A DNA stretch of 64,000 nucleotides, from positions 24,212 through 88,211 of the forward strand of contig JABWBR010000044.1 of assembly GCA_013360405.1 (NCBI GenBank), given 5' to 3'. Each line of letters starts with the position of its first letter. The first letter of the stretch is position 1. Of the stretch, positions 10,443 to 19,247 are shown piece by piece. Below the pieces are notes generated by a model. The model had not been told where the DNA came from, did no database searches, and worked only from the letters and a program-made list of their open reading frames with translations. The stretch is from Saprospiraceae bacterium (lineage in GTDB: Bacteria > Bacteroidota > Bacteroidia > Chitinophagales > Saprospiraceae). The translations under genes and the position numbers were made by a program.

Positions 10443-13031
10443 ATGAAACGTTGGCTCGCAATATCCACCCTCCTTTTCAGCTTAACAGGCTTGTCGCAGC
10501 TTCTGGCGCAACCCCTGTCGAAGTCGTCTTACGAAACTACGCTCCAACTGGCAGCCGAAAAGATGGCCGAACAGGATTATTACAACGCGCTGGAACAATA
10601 CGAAAAAGCCTATGAAGAGCGCAAAGACAAGGAACTTATTCTCACTATCGCTCAACTACACTACTTCCTGCGCGATTATGAAAAGGCAGAACGCTGGTAT
10701 GACAGGCTCCTCACCCGGGATAAGGAAAATAAATACGCCGCCGAAAGATTTGTCTACGGCCGTGTACTCAAGATGACCGGTAAATACGACGAAGCCATAC
10801 CCGAACTCCAACGCTTTGTCAACGAAACTACCGACCCGAAACTCAAAGAATTGGCTCAAAACGAGATTCTCGGCGCCGAACTGGCCAAATCATTGCCCGA
10901 TGGCGCCAAAGGCGTCAAAGTAGAACACCTCGGCAAGGATGTCAACGCGCCACAATCAGAATATTCGCCCGTTCTCTACCGCGACGGCAAAACGCTCTAT
11001 TTTGCCGCGTTTAATAAAGATGACGCCAAGGAAGTGATTATTGTCGATGATAAAAATAAGGAGACCCACCACGCTAAAATTTATACTACCAGCAAAGGCG
11101 AAAAAGGCTGGGCAGCTCCTAAAGTACTCGACGATAAGATTAATCGCCCCGGCTTCCATAGCCCCAACGTGGCTTTTTCTGCCGATGGCAAACGCATGTA
11201 TTTTACCCGCGTGGAAAATAAAGGCAATACGATCGGTACCAGTAAGATCTATATGAGCGAAGGCGGCGACGAAGGCTGGCTCGGCCCCGTGGAAGTACAA
11301 GGCGTCAACGGTGAATATATCGCCAAACATCCCGCCGTCGGCGAACTCTTCGGCAAAGAAGTCCTCTTTTTTGTGTCTAATATGGACAGCGGTCAGGGCG
11401 GCGATGATATCTATTACGCCACCTACCAAGGTAACGGCGTGTATAGCGACCCCGTAAGCCTGGGCCCCAAAATTAATACCCCCGGCGACGAAGTAACGCC
11501 CTATTACCGCGAAGGTACGCTCTATTTTAGCTCTACAGGCCACCCCGGTATCGGTGGCCTGGATATTTTTTATAGCGTGTGGGACGGCTCTACCTGGAGC
11601 GAACCCAAAAATATGGGCAAACAATACAATACCAGCGTAGACGACCAGTATTTCTCTATGGATCAGGAAGGCTACACCGGATTTTTTGCGTCCAACCGCT
11701 TTATTTCGGGTACGACCAAATCGCTCAACGGCAAAAACTGCTGCGACGATATTTATATGTTCTCTATCGCCAAACTCTATGCCGACCTCGTCGCCGGCGT
11801 GTTTGATATTGGCAAAAAGCCGCTCAAAGGCGCCAGCGTAGCACTGATGGAAATGGCCAACAATACGCCGGGTACGCCCGATTCTAAAACCAGCGAAAAC
11901 GGCAACCGCTTCGATTTCGGCCTCGGCCTCGAAAAAGCCTATATGATAGTGGCCAGCCATCCCGCGTATTTCCCCGATACGTTCCAGTTTAATACGGTGG
12001 GACTGAAAGAGTCGAAATCGTACGAACATCGCTTTTTCCTGAAACCTCGCCCAGTAGAACCCGAATACGACACGATTACGATAGAACAACCCTTCGTACT
12101 CGAGAATATTCTCTACGATTTCGACGATGACCGCATCAAACCGGACGCAGAAATCGACCTCAAAGCCGTACTCGGTCTTATGCAGCAATACCCCGATATG
12201 AAAATTGAAATGGGTTCGCATACCGACTTCAGGGGCAATGATGCATACAACCAGGAATTGTCGCAACGCCGCGCCGAATCGGCCCGCCGCTGGCTGGTAC
12301 GCTACGAAATACCCCGCACCCGCATCGAAGCAAAAGGCTATGGCGAATCGGTACCCAAAACGGTATCAGCCAAGTGGGCCGCAAAGTATAATTTCCTCAA
12401 AGAAGGCGATGTGCTGACGGAAGAGTATATCAATAAGCTGGCTACCGAAGAACAAAAAGAAGCGGCGCATAGTATCAACCGCCGTACGGAATTCAAAATT
12501 ATCGCCGGCCCGACAAGCGTGACGATCAAACGCACCGAATTGAAAAAACCGGAACAACCCCAGCCCAATACGACTACGCCGAAAACCAAACAGGCGCCGA
12601 AAGACAGAAATAGCTTGATCCAGGCAGCACCAGTACAACATAATCTCGATACGGTGAAAATTCACCAGTGGTCGTCGTTGTACGGCAAAAAGAAACTCAA
12701 GGGCGTGCCTATCATGCAGTTTGACCAGCGTTTTGTTGAACTGGGCAAGGTGAAAAAAGGAGAAAAGCGCTATTATACTTACCGCTTTACAAATCGTGGC
12801 GACACTGATCTCAAAATTTCCGTGATCACAGCCTGCGAATGTACCACGATCGATTACTCCACCAAAGCTATTAAACCCGGCCAGCGCGGCGAGTTTAAGA
12901 TCACTTTTGACTCTACCGAAAAAGAAGAATCAGAAACGATCGATATCGATATTATGCTCGAAAATAGCGAGCCGGGTAACAACCGCCCCATTATGGAGAC
13001 GGTGCGATACAAGTTCGATCTAGTGAAATAA
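10443..13031 (+). CDS. PorE-like TPR/WD40-PD40/OmpA protein with C-terminal DUF1573
   Basis: Envelope protein of about 862 residues that should link an outer-membrane complex to peptidoglycan. Domains in order: signal peptide (MKRWLAISTLLFSLTGLSQ..., ATG at 10443; an ATG at 10434 is also possible), TPR-like repeats (about 25-140), a PD40-type propeller with repeated PxFSADGKRMYF blocks (about 160-450), a carboxypeptidase-like fold (about 455-540), an OmpA C-terminal domain (LYDFDDDRIKPDAEIDL to RRTEFKI, about 560-695) and, unusually, a DUF1573/ASPM-like Ig domain (FVELGKVKKGEKRYYTYRF, about 765-860). The first five match PorE-like T9SS proteins; the last looks like a lineage fusion. It is encoded after the PorP/SprF gene. 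Confidence 0.85.
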   Translation: MKRWLAISTLLFSLTGLSQLLAQPLSKSSYETTLQLAAEKMAEQDYYNALEQYEKAYEERKDKELILTIAQLHYFLRDYEKAERWYDRLLTRDKENKYAAERFVYGRVLKMTGKYDEAIPELQRFVNETTDPKLKELAQNEILGAELAKSLPDGAKGVKVEHLGKDVNAPQSEYSPVLYRDGKTLYFAAFNKDDAKEVIIVDDKNKETHHAKIYTTSKGEKGWAAPKVLDDKINRPGFHSPNVAFSADGKRMYFTRVENKGNTIGTSKIYMSEGGDEGWLGPVEVQGVNGEYIAKHPAVGELFGKEVLFFVSNMDSGQGGDDIYYATYQGNGVYSDPVSLGPKINTPGDEVTPYYREGTLYFSSTGHPGIGGLDIFYSVWDGSTWSEPKNMGKQYNTSVDDQYFSMDQEGYTGFFASNRFISGTTKSLNGKNCCDDIYMFSIAKLYADLVAGVFDIGKKPLKGASVALMEMANNTPGTPDSKTSENGNRFDFGLGLEKAYMIVASHPAYFPDTFQFNTVGLKESKSYEHRFFLKPRPVEPEYDTITIEQPFVLENILYDFDDDRIKPDAEIDLKAVLGLMQQYPDMKIEMGSHTDFRGNDAYNQELSQRRAESARRWLVRYEIPRTRIEAKGYGESVPKTVSAKWAAKYNFLKEGDVLTEEYINKLATEEQKEAAHSINRRTEFKIIAGPTSVTIKRTELKKPEQPQPNTTTPKTKQAPKDRNSLIQAAPVQHNLDTVKIHQWSSLYGKKKLKGVPIMQFDQRFVELGKVKKGEKRYYTYRFTNRGDTDLKISVITACECTTIDYSTKAIKPGQRGEFKITFDSTEKEESETIDIDIMLENSEPGNNRPIMETVRYKFDLVK

Positions 13032-13057
13032 GCATTTGATTCAAATTTACAATAGGA

Positions 13058-13097
13058 ATTGGGTTTCTACCTTTATGGCGGAAACCCAATTTTTTTC
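13058..13097 (+). terminator. Rho-independent terminator
   Basis: ATTGGGTTT (13058-13066) pairs perfectly with AAACCCAAT (13082-13090), followed by six T. It separates the OmpA-family gene from pnuC. Confidence 0.8.
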
Positions 13098-13110
13098 TTA
13101 ATCAATTTAA

Positions 13111-13734
13111 ATGATTGATACAATCTGGCAGGCACTATGGAGAGAGGCTTCGGCTTTTTCCTGGGTGGAGTGGGCGGCCACGCTTATCGCACTGGGATAC
13201 GTATGGCTCACCTCCCGCCAGAAAACCTGGGGTTGGTGGTGGGGCGTAATAAGCTGTGCGCTATGGGCCTACGCCTCTTATGCCATTTACAACCTGTATT
13301 CCGATGCCCTGCTTCAGGTGTTTTACGTGATTATGGGGGTATGGGGCTGGTACCAATGGAAATACGGCGGCGATAAACAGCAACAACTGCCGCTTAGTAA
13401 TTTAAGCAATAAACAACATGCCCTGCTTATCGGCTGTGGAGTGGCAGCTTCCCTGCTTTCTGCCTATCTGTTTGATACTTTTACTTCAAGCTCCGCTCCC
13501 TGGTGGAATGCCCCGCTGACCGTCTTTTCTATATTGGCTACTTTCCTGTTGATCCACAAAAAATGGGAGTCCTGGCTATACTGGATGGTGATAGACGGGG
13601 CTTATGTGCTGTTTTATAGCAGCCAGGATGCCTATTTATTCGCGCTCGTCATGGTGGTGTATGTGATATTTGCCACAAGAGCTTATTTCTCCTGGCGGGC
13701 CGATTTTCGAAAGCTACAACGAATGCCCCTCTAA
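13111..13734 (+). CDS. pnuC: PnuC-family nicotinamide riboside transporter
   Basis: Facilitated uptake of nicotinamide riboside (or a related vitamin) for NAD synthesis. The 207 residues are very Trp-rich with about seven membrane helices. The PnuC pattern is clear: WVEWAATLIALGYVWL, the WGWWWGVISCALWAY block, DALLQVFYVIMGVWGWYQW and the later WLYWMVIDGAYVLFY with the conserved Asp. No NAD or thiamine riboswitch is seen in the 80 bp upstream, and no NadR-type kinase is adjacent, so the exact vitamin is not settled. The 3' end overlaps the convergent glycosyltransferase gene by 21 bp. Confidence 0.87.
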   Translation: MIDTIWQALWREASAFSWVEWAATLIALGYVWLTSRQKTWGWWWGVISCALWAYASYAIYNLYSDALLQVFYVIMGVWGWYQWKYGGDKQQQLPLSNLSNKQHALLIGCGVAASLLSAYLFDTFTSSSAPWWNAPLTVFSILATFLLIHKKWESWLYWMVIDGAYVLFYSSQDAYLFALVMVVYVIFATRAYFSWRADFRKLQRMPL

Positions 13735-14859
13735 GCCGGGTTCGCATATTCCTTCATACAACGACATCATCTGCGGGGCCGTCACCTCGGGCAGAAAGCG
13801 ACGGGAGTAAGCATATCCCTCGTCGGTAATGTATTGGCGGTAGGCCTCGTCGCTTAGTATGCGGCTAATCCCTTCGGCGATTTGCTCCGGACTGGCCGGG
13901 TCGACCAGGCAGGCGTGAGGGCCGGCGGCTTCCGGCAGCGAAGATACATTAGATGTGATTACCGGGGTGTAACTCCATAGCGCCTCAAGTACGGGAATGC
14001 CAAACCCCTCACAGTACGAAGGGTATATGAGCATATCGGCAAGTTGGTAGATGGCCGGTAGATCCTCGTGGGAAGGATCTGGAAAATAAAGTAAGGAGTC
14101 GAGCCGCTCGCTGCGGGCGTGTTCGATAACTTGCTGTAAATACGCCTTACCGCGACCTACAATTACCAAAGGCAGCCGGTCGGCAGCCGGCATCAAAGCC
14201 AACGCCTTTACGATTTGAAGCAGGTTTTTGCGCTCGATGACAGAGCCCACATACAACAAAAACCGGGCAGGAAGTTGATAGCGCAACCTGGTCTGCTCAA
14301 GCCACTGCGGCGTTTGACGTTCCAGGAAGCGTTCGTGCCCCGACTGATAGATCACGTGGATTTTTTCGGGGGGTATGCCAAAATAATGGATAATGTCCTT
14401 TTTTGTGCTTTCGCTAATGGCTACAATGGCGTCGGCATGACGGCAGGCGTGCTGAAATTTGAAGTGATAGATCTGGCGGTCGGCCCAGCGGTATTGTTCC
14501 GGATAACGCAGGAAAATGAGATCGTGAATAGTCACTATGCTTTTGATGCCCGCTTGCTTCAGCCCGAAGGGGATCTCGTGACTCAACCCATGATACAATG
14601 CAATTCGGTCGCGCTTCAACTGGCGTTTGACGCCGATCCTCCTCCACCACGCTTTGAACGGCCCCCGTGGGGTGCGCACAGAAAAAGCGGGGTCGGACAT
14701 AAAATATTGCGTCTCGCTATTTACCCGGCTACTCGGCGAGTATAAAAAATAAGCTTGCTCGGGATAATAAGTGGCCAGGCTGCGCAACAGCGTACGGCTG
14801 TAATTGCCCAGACCGGTATAGTTGTGGAATAGCCGTTTTGCGTCGTAACCAATATGCAT
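13714..14859 (-). CDS. GT4-family glycosyltransferase
   Basis: Retaining GT-B glycosyltransferase, 381 residues, likely adding a sugar from a nucleotide donor to a glycan or lipid. N-terminal acceptor domain MHIGYDAKRLFHNYTGLGNYSRTL with the mannosyltransferase-like IHDLIFLRYPEQY stretch, then the C-terminal donor domain with LLYVGSVIERKNLLQIVKA and the EGFGIPVLEAL E-x7-E motif, DPASPEQIAEGI. A typical bacterial group 1 enzyme; the acceptor cannot be inferred because no other sugar genes are adjacent. It is read in the same direction as the isc genes but separated from them by a terminator. Confidence 0.88.
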   Translation of the reverse strand: MHIGYDAKRLFHNYTGLGNYSRTLLRSLATYYPEQAYFLYSPSSRVNSETQYFMSDPAFSVRTPRGPFKAWWRRIGVKRQLKRDRIALYHGLSHEIPFGLKQAGIKSIVTIHDLIFLRYPEQYRWADRQIYHFKFQHACRHADAIVAISESTKKDIIHYFGIPPEKIHVIYQSGHERFLERQTPQWLEQTRLRYQLPARFLLYVGSVIERKNLLQIVKALALMPAADRLPLVIVGRGKAYLQQVIEHARSERLDSLLYFPDPSHEDLPAIYQLADMLIYPSYCEGFGIPVLEALWSYTPVITSNVSSLPEAAGPHACLVDPASPEQIAEGISRILSDEAYRQYITDEGYAYSRRFLPEVTAPQMMSLYEGICEPGLEGHSL

Positions 14860-14883
14860 ATATTCGCGCTTACTTACGTCCGG

Positions 14884-14930
14884 ATAAAAACTGAGGGCGC
14901 CTCTCCAATTAGCTTGTGAGACACCCTCAG
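14884..14930 (-). terminator. Terminator after iscA
   Basis: Read on the minus strand: CTGAGGGTGTCTC, loop, GAGAGGCGCCCTCAG (imperfect in the middle), then TTTTTATCC. It ends the iscS-iscU-iscA transcript ahead of the glycosyltransferase. Confidence 0.7.
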
Positions 14931-14969
14931 AATTAGCTTATGCGAAAAGACGTAGTAAAGTTACAATTA

Positions 14970-15296
14970 TTATACGGCAAAACTTTCCCCACAACCACAG
15001 GTGCGTGCAGCATTGGGGTTGTTAAAGACAAACCCCTTTCCAGTTAACCCGCCCGAAAACTCCAGGGTGGAGTTAAAAAGGTAGAGAAAACTTTTGAGGT
15101 CGGTGACGATTTTTACGCCGTTATCTTCGAAGATCTGGTCATTTGGCTTTTGCTCGTTGTCAAAATCCATCTTGTAGGTTAACCCCGAGCAGCCACCGCT
15201 GGTGACCGATACGCGCACGAAGTAATCCGTGCCGATATGCTCGCTATTTCTGATCTCGTCGATCTTCTGTTTTGCACTTTCCGCTACAAATACCAT
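14970..15296 (-). CDS. iscA: IscA/ErpA-type A-type iron-sulfur carrier
   Basis: Small (108-residue) carrier that receives Fe-S clusters from the scaffold and passes them to target enzymes. The three cluster-binding cysteines are present: SGGCSGLTY and the C-terminal RTCGCGESF. Length and motif spacing are standard for the HesB/IscA family. It is third in the cluster after iscS and iscU, spaced 41 bp from iscU. SufA or ErpA subtype cannot be told apart, but the neighbours favour an IscA role. Confidence 0.93.
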   Translation of the reverse strand: MVFVAESAKQKIDEIRNSEHIGTDYFVRVSVTSGGCSGLTYKMDFDNEQKPNDQIFEDNGVKIVTDLKSFLYLFNSTLEFSGGLTGKGFVFNNPNAARTCGCGESFAV

Positions 15297-15337
15297 AGCA
15301 AAATGCCTTTGTGATTACAAAAAATAAGCGGCATAGG

Positions 15338-15751
15338 TTAGTGCGAACTAGCTTCGGCTGTAACCTCGATGCCGTTTTTTACCTGATAGTCGCGAATGGC
15401 GGCTTTGATCGCGTCTTCTGCCAGCACCGAACAGTGAATTTTCACTGGAGGAAGTGCCAGCTCTTCTACGATATCCATGTTGTCAATCGTAAGAGCCTGG
15501 TCGATAGATTTGCCCTTGAGCCACTCGGTAGCCAGCGACGACGAAGCGATAGCCGAGCCGCATCCGAAGGTTTTGAATTTAGCGTCCAAAATTGTATTGG
15601 ATGACGGGTCAACCTCGATTTGGAGGCGCATTACGTCGCCGCATTCGGGGGCGCCCACCAGGCCGGTGCCGACCGTGTTTTTCGATTTGTCAAGAGTGCC
15701 CACATTTTTGGGGTTCTTGAAGTGATCGAGTACTTTATCTGAATAAGCCAT
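15338..15751 (-). CDS. iscU: IscU iron-sulfur cluster scaffold
   Basis: Scaffold on which 2Fe-2S clusters are built with sulfur from the cysteine desulfurase. The 137 residues carry the three ligand cysteines in their usual settings: VGAPECGDVMRL (with the ligand Asp), KTFGCGSAIASSS and the LPPVKIHCSVLAEDA stretch, which includes the LPPVK sequence recognised by HscA in other bacteria. hscA/hscB and ferredoxin genes are not in this cluster. It follows iscS by 42 bp. Confidence 0.95.
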   Translation of the reverse strand: MAYSDKVLDHFKNPKNVGTLDKSKNTVGTGLVGAPECGDVMRLQIEVDPSSNTILDAKFKTFGCGSAIASSSLATEWLKGKSIDQALTIDNMDIVEELALPPVKIHCSVLAEDAIKAAIRDYQVKNGIEVTAEASSH

Positions 15752-15793
15752 GATACCAGGTATTATGGGTGGTTAATAGTAAATATGATTGAA

Positions 15794-16970
15794 TTAATGC
15801 TCTGACCAGGTTACCGTGCTGAGGTCGATTCCTTCTTTGTACATTTCCCAAATGGGGCTAAGGTCGCGCATATGGTTCACGCCCTGTGTAAGCGCCTGGA
15901 TGGCGTAGTCTACGTCGTCTTCGGTTGTAAAGCGGCCGAGACTAAAACGAATAGACGAGTGCGCGAGGTCGTCGCCGAGGCCTAAGGCCACCAACACGTA
16001 GCTGGGTTCGAGCGAAGCCGACGTACAGGCCGATCCGGAAGACACGGCAATATTTTGGTTGAAGGTCATCATAAGGCCTTCACCTTCTACGTGTTTGAAA
16101 GAGAGGTTTGTCACGTGGGGCATGCGGCTGTCGCGCGTACCGTTGAGGTATACCTCTTCGAGGCTGGCCATCAGGGCCAGTTCCAGTTTGTCGCGCAGGC
16201 GGCTCAGTCGCTCGGCATCCTGCTGCATTTCTTTTTTGGCTATTTCGGCAGCTTTGCCAAAACCGACGATGCCGGGTACGTTGAGCGTGCCCGAGCGCAT
16301 GCCGCGTTCGTGGCCGCCGCCGTCCATTTGCGCCGTTAGCTTCACTCGCGGCTGTTTGCGGCTTACGTATAAGGCGCCCACGCCTTTGGGGCCGTACATC
16401 TTGTGGCCTGTAAAAGCCATGATGTGTACGCCTACCTCGCGGGGATGAACGGGGATTTTTCCTACCGCCTGCGTGGCGTCGCTCATAAATAATACGCCGT
16501 GTTTTTCACAAATCTGGCCGATGGCCTTCATATCCTGAATAACGCCGGTTTCATTGTTTGCCCACATCAGCGACACCATGAAGCCCTTCGCGGCTTACGT
16601 CGAGGTAGGTCACCTCGGCGCCCATCGTTTCGAGTTTGTGGCAGGTATCGAGCACGGCCTTGTGCTCTGTTTTGGCGGTGATAATATGATTACCTTTGCG
16701 GCGATACATGTCAAAAACGCCTTTGAGGGCCAGGTTGTCAGATTCGGTGGCGCCACTTGTAAAGATAATCTCTTTGGAGTCGACTTCCAGCAGGCTCGCG
16801 ATTTGTTCGCGGGCATAGTCCACCGCTTCTTCAGCTACCCAGCCGAAAGGGTGGTTGCGGCTGGCCGCATTGCCGGGGTTTTCGTAGAAAAAGGGCAGCA
16901 TAGCCTCTACTACGCGTGGGTCGGTAGGCGTAGTGGCGTTGTTGTCTAAGTATATCAGGCGTTTATTCAT
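15794..16970 (-). pseudogene. iscS: iscS cysteine desulfurase, interrupted by an internal deletion/frameshift
   Basis: PLP-dependent enzyme that takes sulfur from cysteine for Fe-S clusters. Two frames together make one IscS. From 16970 the first reads [19 protein letters not shown] through the TEHKAV histidine to [11 protein letters not shown], then drifts to a stop at 16551. The second, from about 16579, resumes with [15 protein letters not shown] and includes the PLP lysine FTGHK and the active loop SSGSACTSAS. Comparison with E. coli IscS shows that about 15 residues expected between the REG and VSLM blocks are missing, about 44 nt, not a multiple of three. All catalytic residues survive on either side. 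Because iscU and iscA are intact and iscS is normally essential, an assembly or sequencing error is quite possible. Confidence 0.85.
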
Positions 16971-16986
16971 GATCAGGAAAAAATAG

Positions 16987-17031
16987 TTTATTTAGATTTA
17001 ATCTAAGTATCGCAATGCGATTACAAAGATA
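16987..17031 (-). promoter_or_regulatory. isc promoter -7 element and palindromic operator
   Basis: On the iscS strand TATCTTTG (17031-17024) fits TAnnTTTG. Just downstream of the expected transcription start lies the palindrome TTAGAT-TTA-ATCTAA (16992-17006), part of a longer ATACTTAGAT...ATCTAAATAA dyad that resembles Rrf2/IscR-type sites in layout. No rrf2-family gene is in the window, so the regulator is inferred. Confidence 0.4.
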
Positions 17032-17132
17032 ACGAATCTTCCACAAAAAAGTTTGCAAAAAAAGTGCGTTTTTGTCCTTTCAAATTGCGTTGCCGCTATT
17101 ATCTTTAATAATTAGGAACCAAGTACGACTTC

Positions 17133-18317
17133 ATGAGCGAATCATTATATTCCGAATTTACTCCGGTATCAAAAGCCGAGTGGTTGCAGCAATTGGAAAA
17201 AGACCTCAGGGGCAAGTCTTTTGAAGACCTCCGGTGGTTCCTGAGCGAGGATATACGGATCGACCCGTTTTATCATCCCGATGATTTTGTGGGGCAGCCT
17301 GCATTCCCTACACAAGTTGCATCACGACCCGCAAACAGTTGGGAAATAGGGGAGTATGTCGTGGTGACAGACATGGCACATGCCAACCGGGAAACGCTGG
17401 AAGGCTTGTTGGGGGGCGTGCAGGCGCCGTTATTCCAACTACATCACCAGCCTGCCGATGCCGAATTACACCGCTTACTCGAGGGCATTCGACCTGATTT
17501 CGTAGCCCTGCACTTCGAGCTGGATTACCCCGGAAAAGACCCCGAGCAATTGCTGTACAGCTTTGCTCACTGGGTAAAGGCACAGTCTGTCGACACCGAC
17601 CACGTAGCCGGCAGTTTCGACTTTGATCCCTTGCTCGACTGGAGCGAGCCGCCTTTTGATATGCTTACGCGAATGCTGGCTTTTTGCAAATCCGAATTGC
17701 CGCATTTTCGCCCCCTGCAGATTGATGTGAGGCCTTTCCACGACCGGCCGCAGCACGTAGCCGACGAACTGGTATTTGCGCTGGCCAAGGGCGCCGAGTG
17801 TTTGGCGGCATTGACCGACAGAGGATTGACCGTCAATGAAATAAACCGGCATTTGCATATCAGCATTGCCATCAATACCAGCTTTTTTGTGGCTATCGCC
17901 AAATTGCGCGCACTTAAGGTGCTGTGGGTCAATTTGCTGGGCGCATACGGCCATGCCGATGCCCCGCTACCGCCGGTTTATGTGCACTTCGCCCCCGAAA
18001 CGCAAACTGCCGATGTGTATACAAATATGATCAGAGCCGCCACGCAAGCCATGTCGGCTGTTATCGGCGGCGCCCATACCCTCTTTGTACTGCCTTCCGA
18101 TGCCGCTACTACCGAAGAAAGCTCCCTTTTCTCCAGGCGTATCGCCCGCAACGTGCAGCACTTACTCAAAATGGAAAGCTACCTCGACCGCGTGGTTGAC
18201 CCCGCCGCCGGCAGCTTCTATATGGAAAAACTGACGGCCGCACTCGCCCAACACGCCTGGCAAAAATTTCAGGAGATGGAACAAAAAGGCGGGTTTATGC
18301 AAATCACTGACCTTTAG
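17133..18317 (+). CDS. Methylmalonyl-CoA mutase family protein (small-subunit type), short C-terminus
   Basis: Resembles the non-catalytic small subunit of the B12-dependent methylmalonyl-CoA/succinyl-CoA mutase. Visible are the N-terminal subunit-contact region (FTPVSKAEWLQQLEKDLRG) and most of the TIM barrel (NRHLHISIAINTSFF, then HTLFVLPSDA and VDPAAGSFYMEKL). It has no B12-binding domain. The 394 residues end soon after the AWQKFQEMEQKGGF block, where relatives continue for tens of residues or more. The stop codon is the first T of the TTTCGGA repeat array, so the end may have been lost when the array formed. The large catalytic subunit is not nearby. Confidence 0.75.
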   Translation: MSESLYSEFTPVSKAEWLQQLEKDLRGKSFEDLRWFLSEDIRIDPFYHPDDFVGQPAFPTQVASRPANSWEIGEYVVVTDMAHANRETLEGLLGGVQAPLFQLHHQPADAELHRLLEGIRPDFVALHFELDYPGKDPEQLLYSFAHWVKAQSVDTDHVAGSFDFDPLLDWSEPPFDMLTRMLAFCKSELPHFRPLQIDVRPFHDRPQHVADELVFALAKGAECLAALTDRGLTVNEINRHLHISIAINTSFFVAIAKLRALKVLWVNLLGAYGHADAPLPPVYVHFAPETQTADVYTNMIRAATQAMSAVIGGAHTLFVLPSDAATTEESSLFSRRIARNVQHLLKMESYLDRVVDPAAGSFYMEKLTAALAQHAWQKFQEMEQKGGFMQITDL

Positions 18318-18426
18318 GATTTCGGATTTCGGATTTCGGATTTCGGATTTCGGATTTCGGATTTCGGATTTCGGATTTCGGATTGTGCCAGGAAAATTCC
18401 GAAATCCGAAATCCGCAATCCGAAAT
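18317..18426. repeat. TTTCGGA heptamer array with inverted partner
   Basis: About nine head-to-tail copies of GGATTTC (18317-18382), a short spacer, then about four copies of the inverse unit CCGAAAT/CCGCAAT (18397-18426), able to fold into a long hairpin. A shorter copy of the same repeat is at 6719-6755. Read as protein on the minus strand it gives a meaningless NPKSEIR repeat. The rest of the gap to 18610 is AT-rich and holds no gene I can see. Confidence 0.9.
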
Positions 18427-18610
18427 CAATTTGGGCGTTAAACATTGGTTAAACCCCCTGCCAGGGCCTTTGCCTATTTGGAAAATAAACGATTGATTTT
18501 CAAATAATAAAAATACTATTAACGCATTTTTAACGTCTATAAATAGTATCGGCGACCCCATGGTTAAGTCTAAAGGGTAGAAAAAGTCGTAATTTTGAAA
18601 ACGCAACAAA

Positions 18611-18618
18611 TACATTTG
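18611..18618 (+). promoter_or_regulatory. Promoter -7 element TACATTTG of the first skp-like gene
   Basis: Exact TAnnTTTG match 25 nt before the ATG at 18644; a second match, TAATTTTG, lies 21 bp upstream. Either could drive the two chaperone genes and murI. Confidence 0.4.
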
Positions 18619-18643
18619 CATAACCAATAAAATTCGCATTGAT

Positions 18644-19174
18644 ATGAACTACCGACCGTTTTTGCTCAAAGGACTGGCAGCCATGCTCTTGGTGATGTCC
18701 CTTGCATTCAGCGCTAATGCCCAGCGCATCGCCTGCGTGGATGTCAATAAAATATTGGAAAGTATCCAGGAATACAAGGACGCACAAGACGAATTGGACC
18801 GCCAGGCCAACAAGTGGAGACAAGATATTGCACAAGAATACGATGTTATTAAGGGTATGTACAACCGTTACCAGGCTGAACAAGTCCTTTTAAGTGATGA
18901 AGCGCGCCGTCAGCGCGAAGAGGAGATCACGAACAAGGAAAAAGAAGTGCGCGACATGCAAAAAGCCAAGTTCGGCCCCGAAGGCGAATTGTTCAAAAGA
19001 CGCCAGGAACTCGTGCGGCCCATACAGGATAAAGTGTATTCGGCAATAGAAGATTATGCCGCTGAGCGCGGATTCGACTTTATTTTTGACAAAGGCGGAT
19101 CGGCAGGTATCATTTTCAGCAGCGCGCAATACGACAAAACCTCGGAGGTTTTGGAAAGATTGAAAAAGAAATAG
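18644..19174 (+). CDS. OmpH/Skp family periplasmic chaperone, copy 1
   Basis: Periplasmic holdase for outer-membrane proteins on their way to the BAM complex. Signal peptide MNYRPFLLKGLAAMLLVMSL ending at SANAQ, then the family start RIACVDVNKILESIQEYKDA, a long charged coiled coil (about residues 40-120) rich in Lys, Glu and Gln, and the closing segment IEDYAAERGFDFIFDKGGSAGIIF. Length 176, typical. A second paralogue follows 73 bp downstream, a tandem arrangement common in this phylum (usually after bamA, which is not here). Confidence 0.92.
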   Translation: MNYRPFLLKGLAAMLLVMSLAFSANAQRIACVDVNKILESIQEYKDAQDELDRQANKWRQDIAQEYDVIKGMYNRYQAEQVLLSDEARRQREEEITNKEKEVRDMQKAKFGPEGELFKRRQELVRPIQDKVYSAIEDYAAERGFDFIFDKGGSAGIIFSSAQYDKTSEVLERLKKK

Positions 19175-19247
19175 CGACCGGGAGTTCTAAAAGCTGTAAC
19201 TTCGCGGGCGTTTTTATGTCAAAACCACAAAACTAAACACATTGAAG

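Noticed and set aside
16551..16600. Programmed frameshift in iscS
   Set aside because: No slippery heptamer or stimulatory structure is visible and about 15 residues are missing, which a shift of one base cannot restore.
18304..18639. Minus-strand open frame of 111 residues with NPKSEIR repeats
   Set aside because: It is the translation of the TTTCGGA array and has no start context or family; a repeat artefact.
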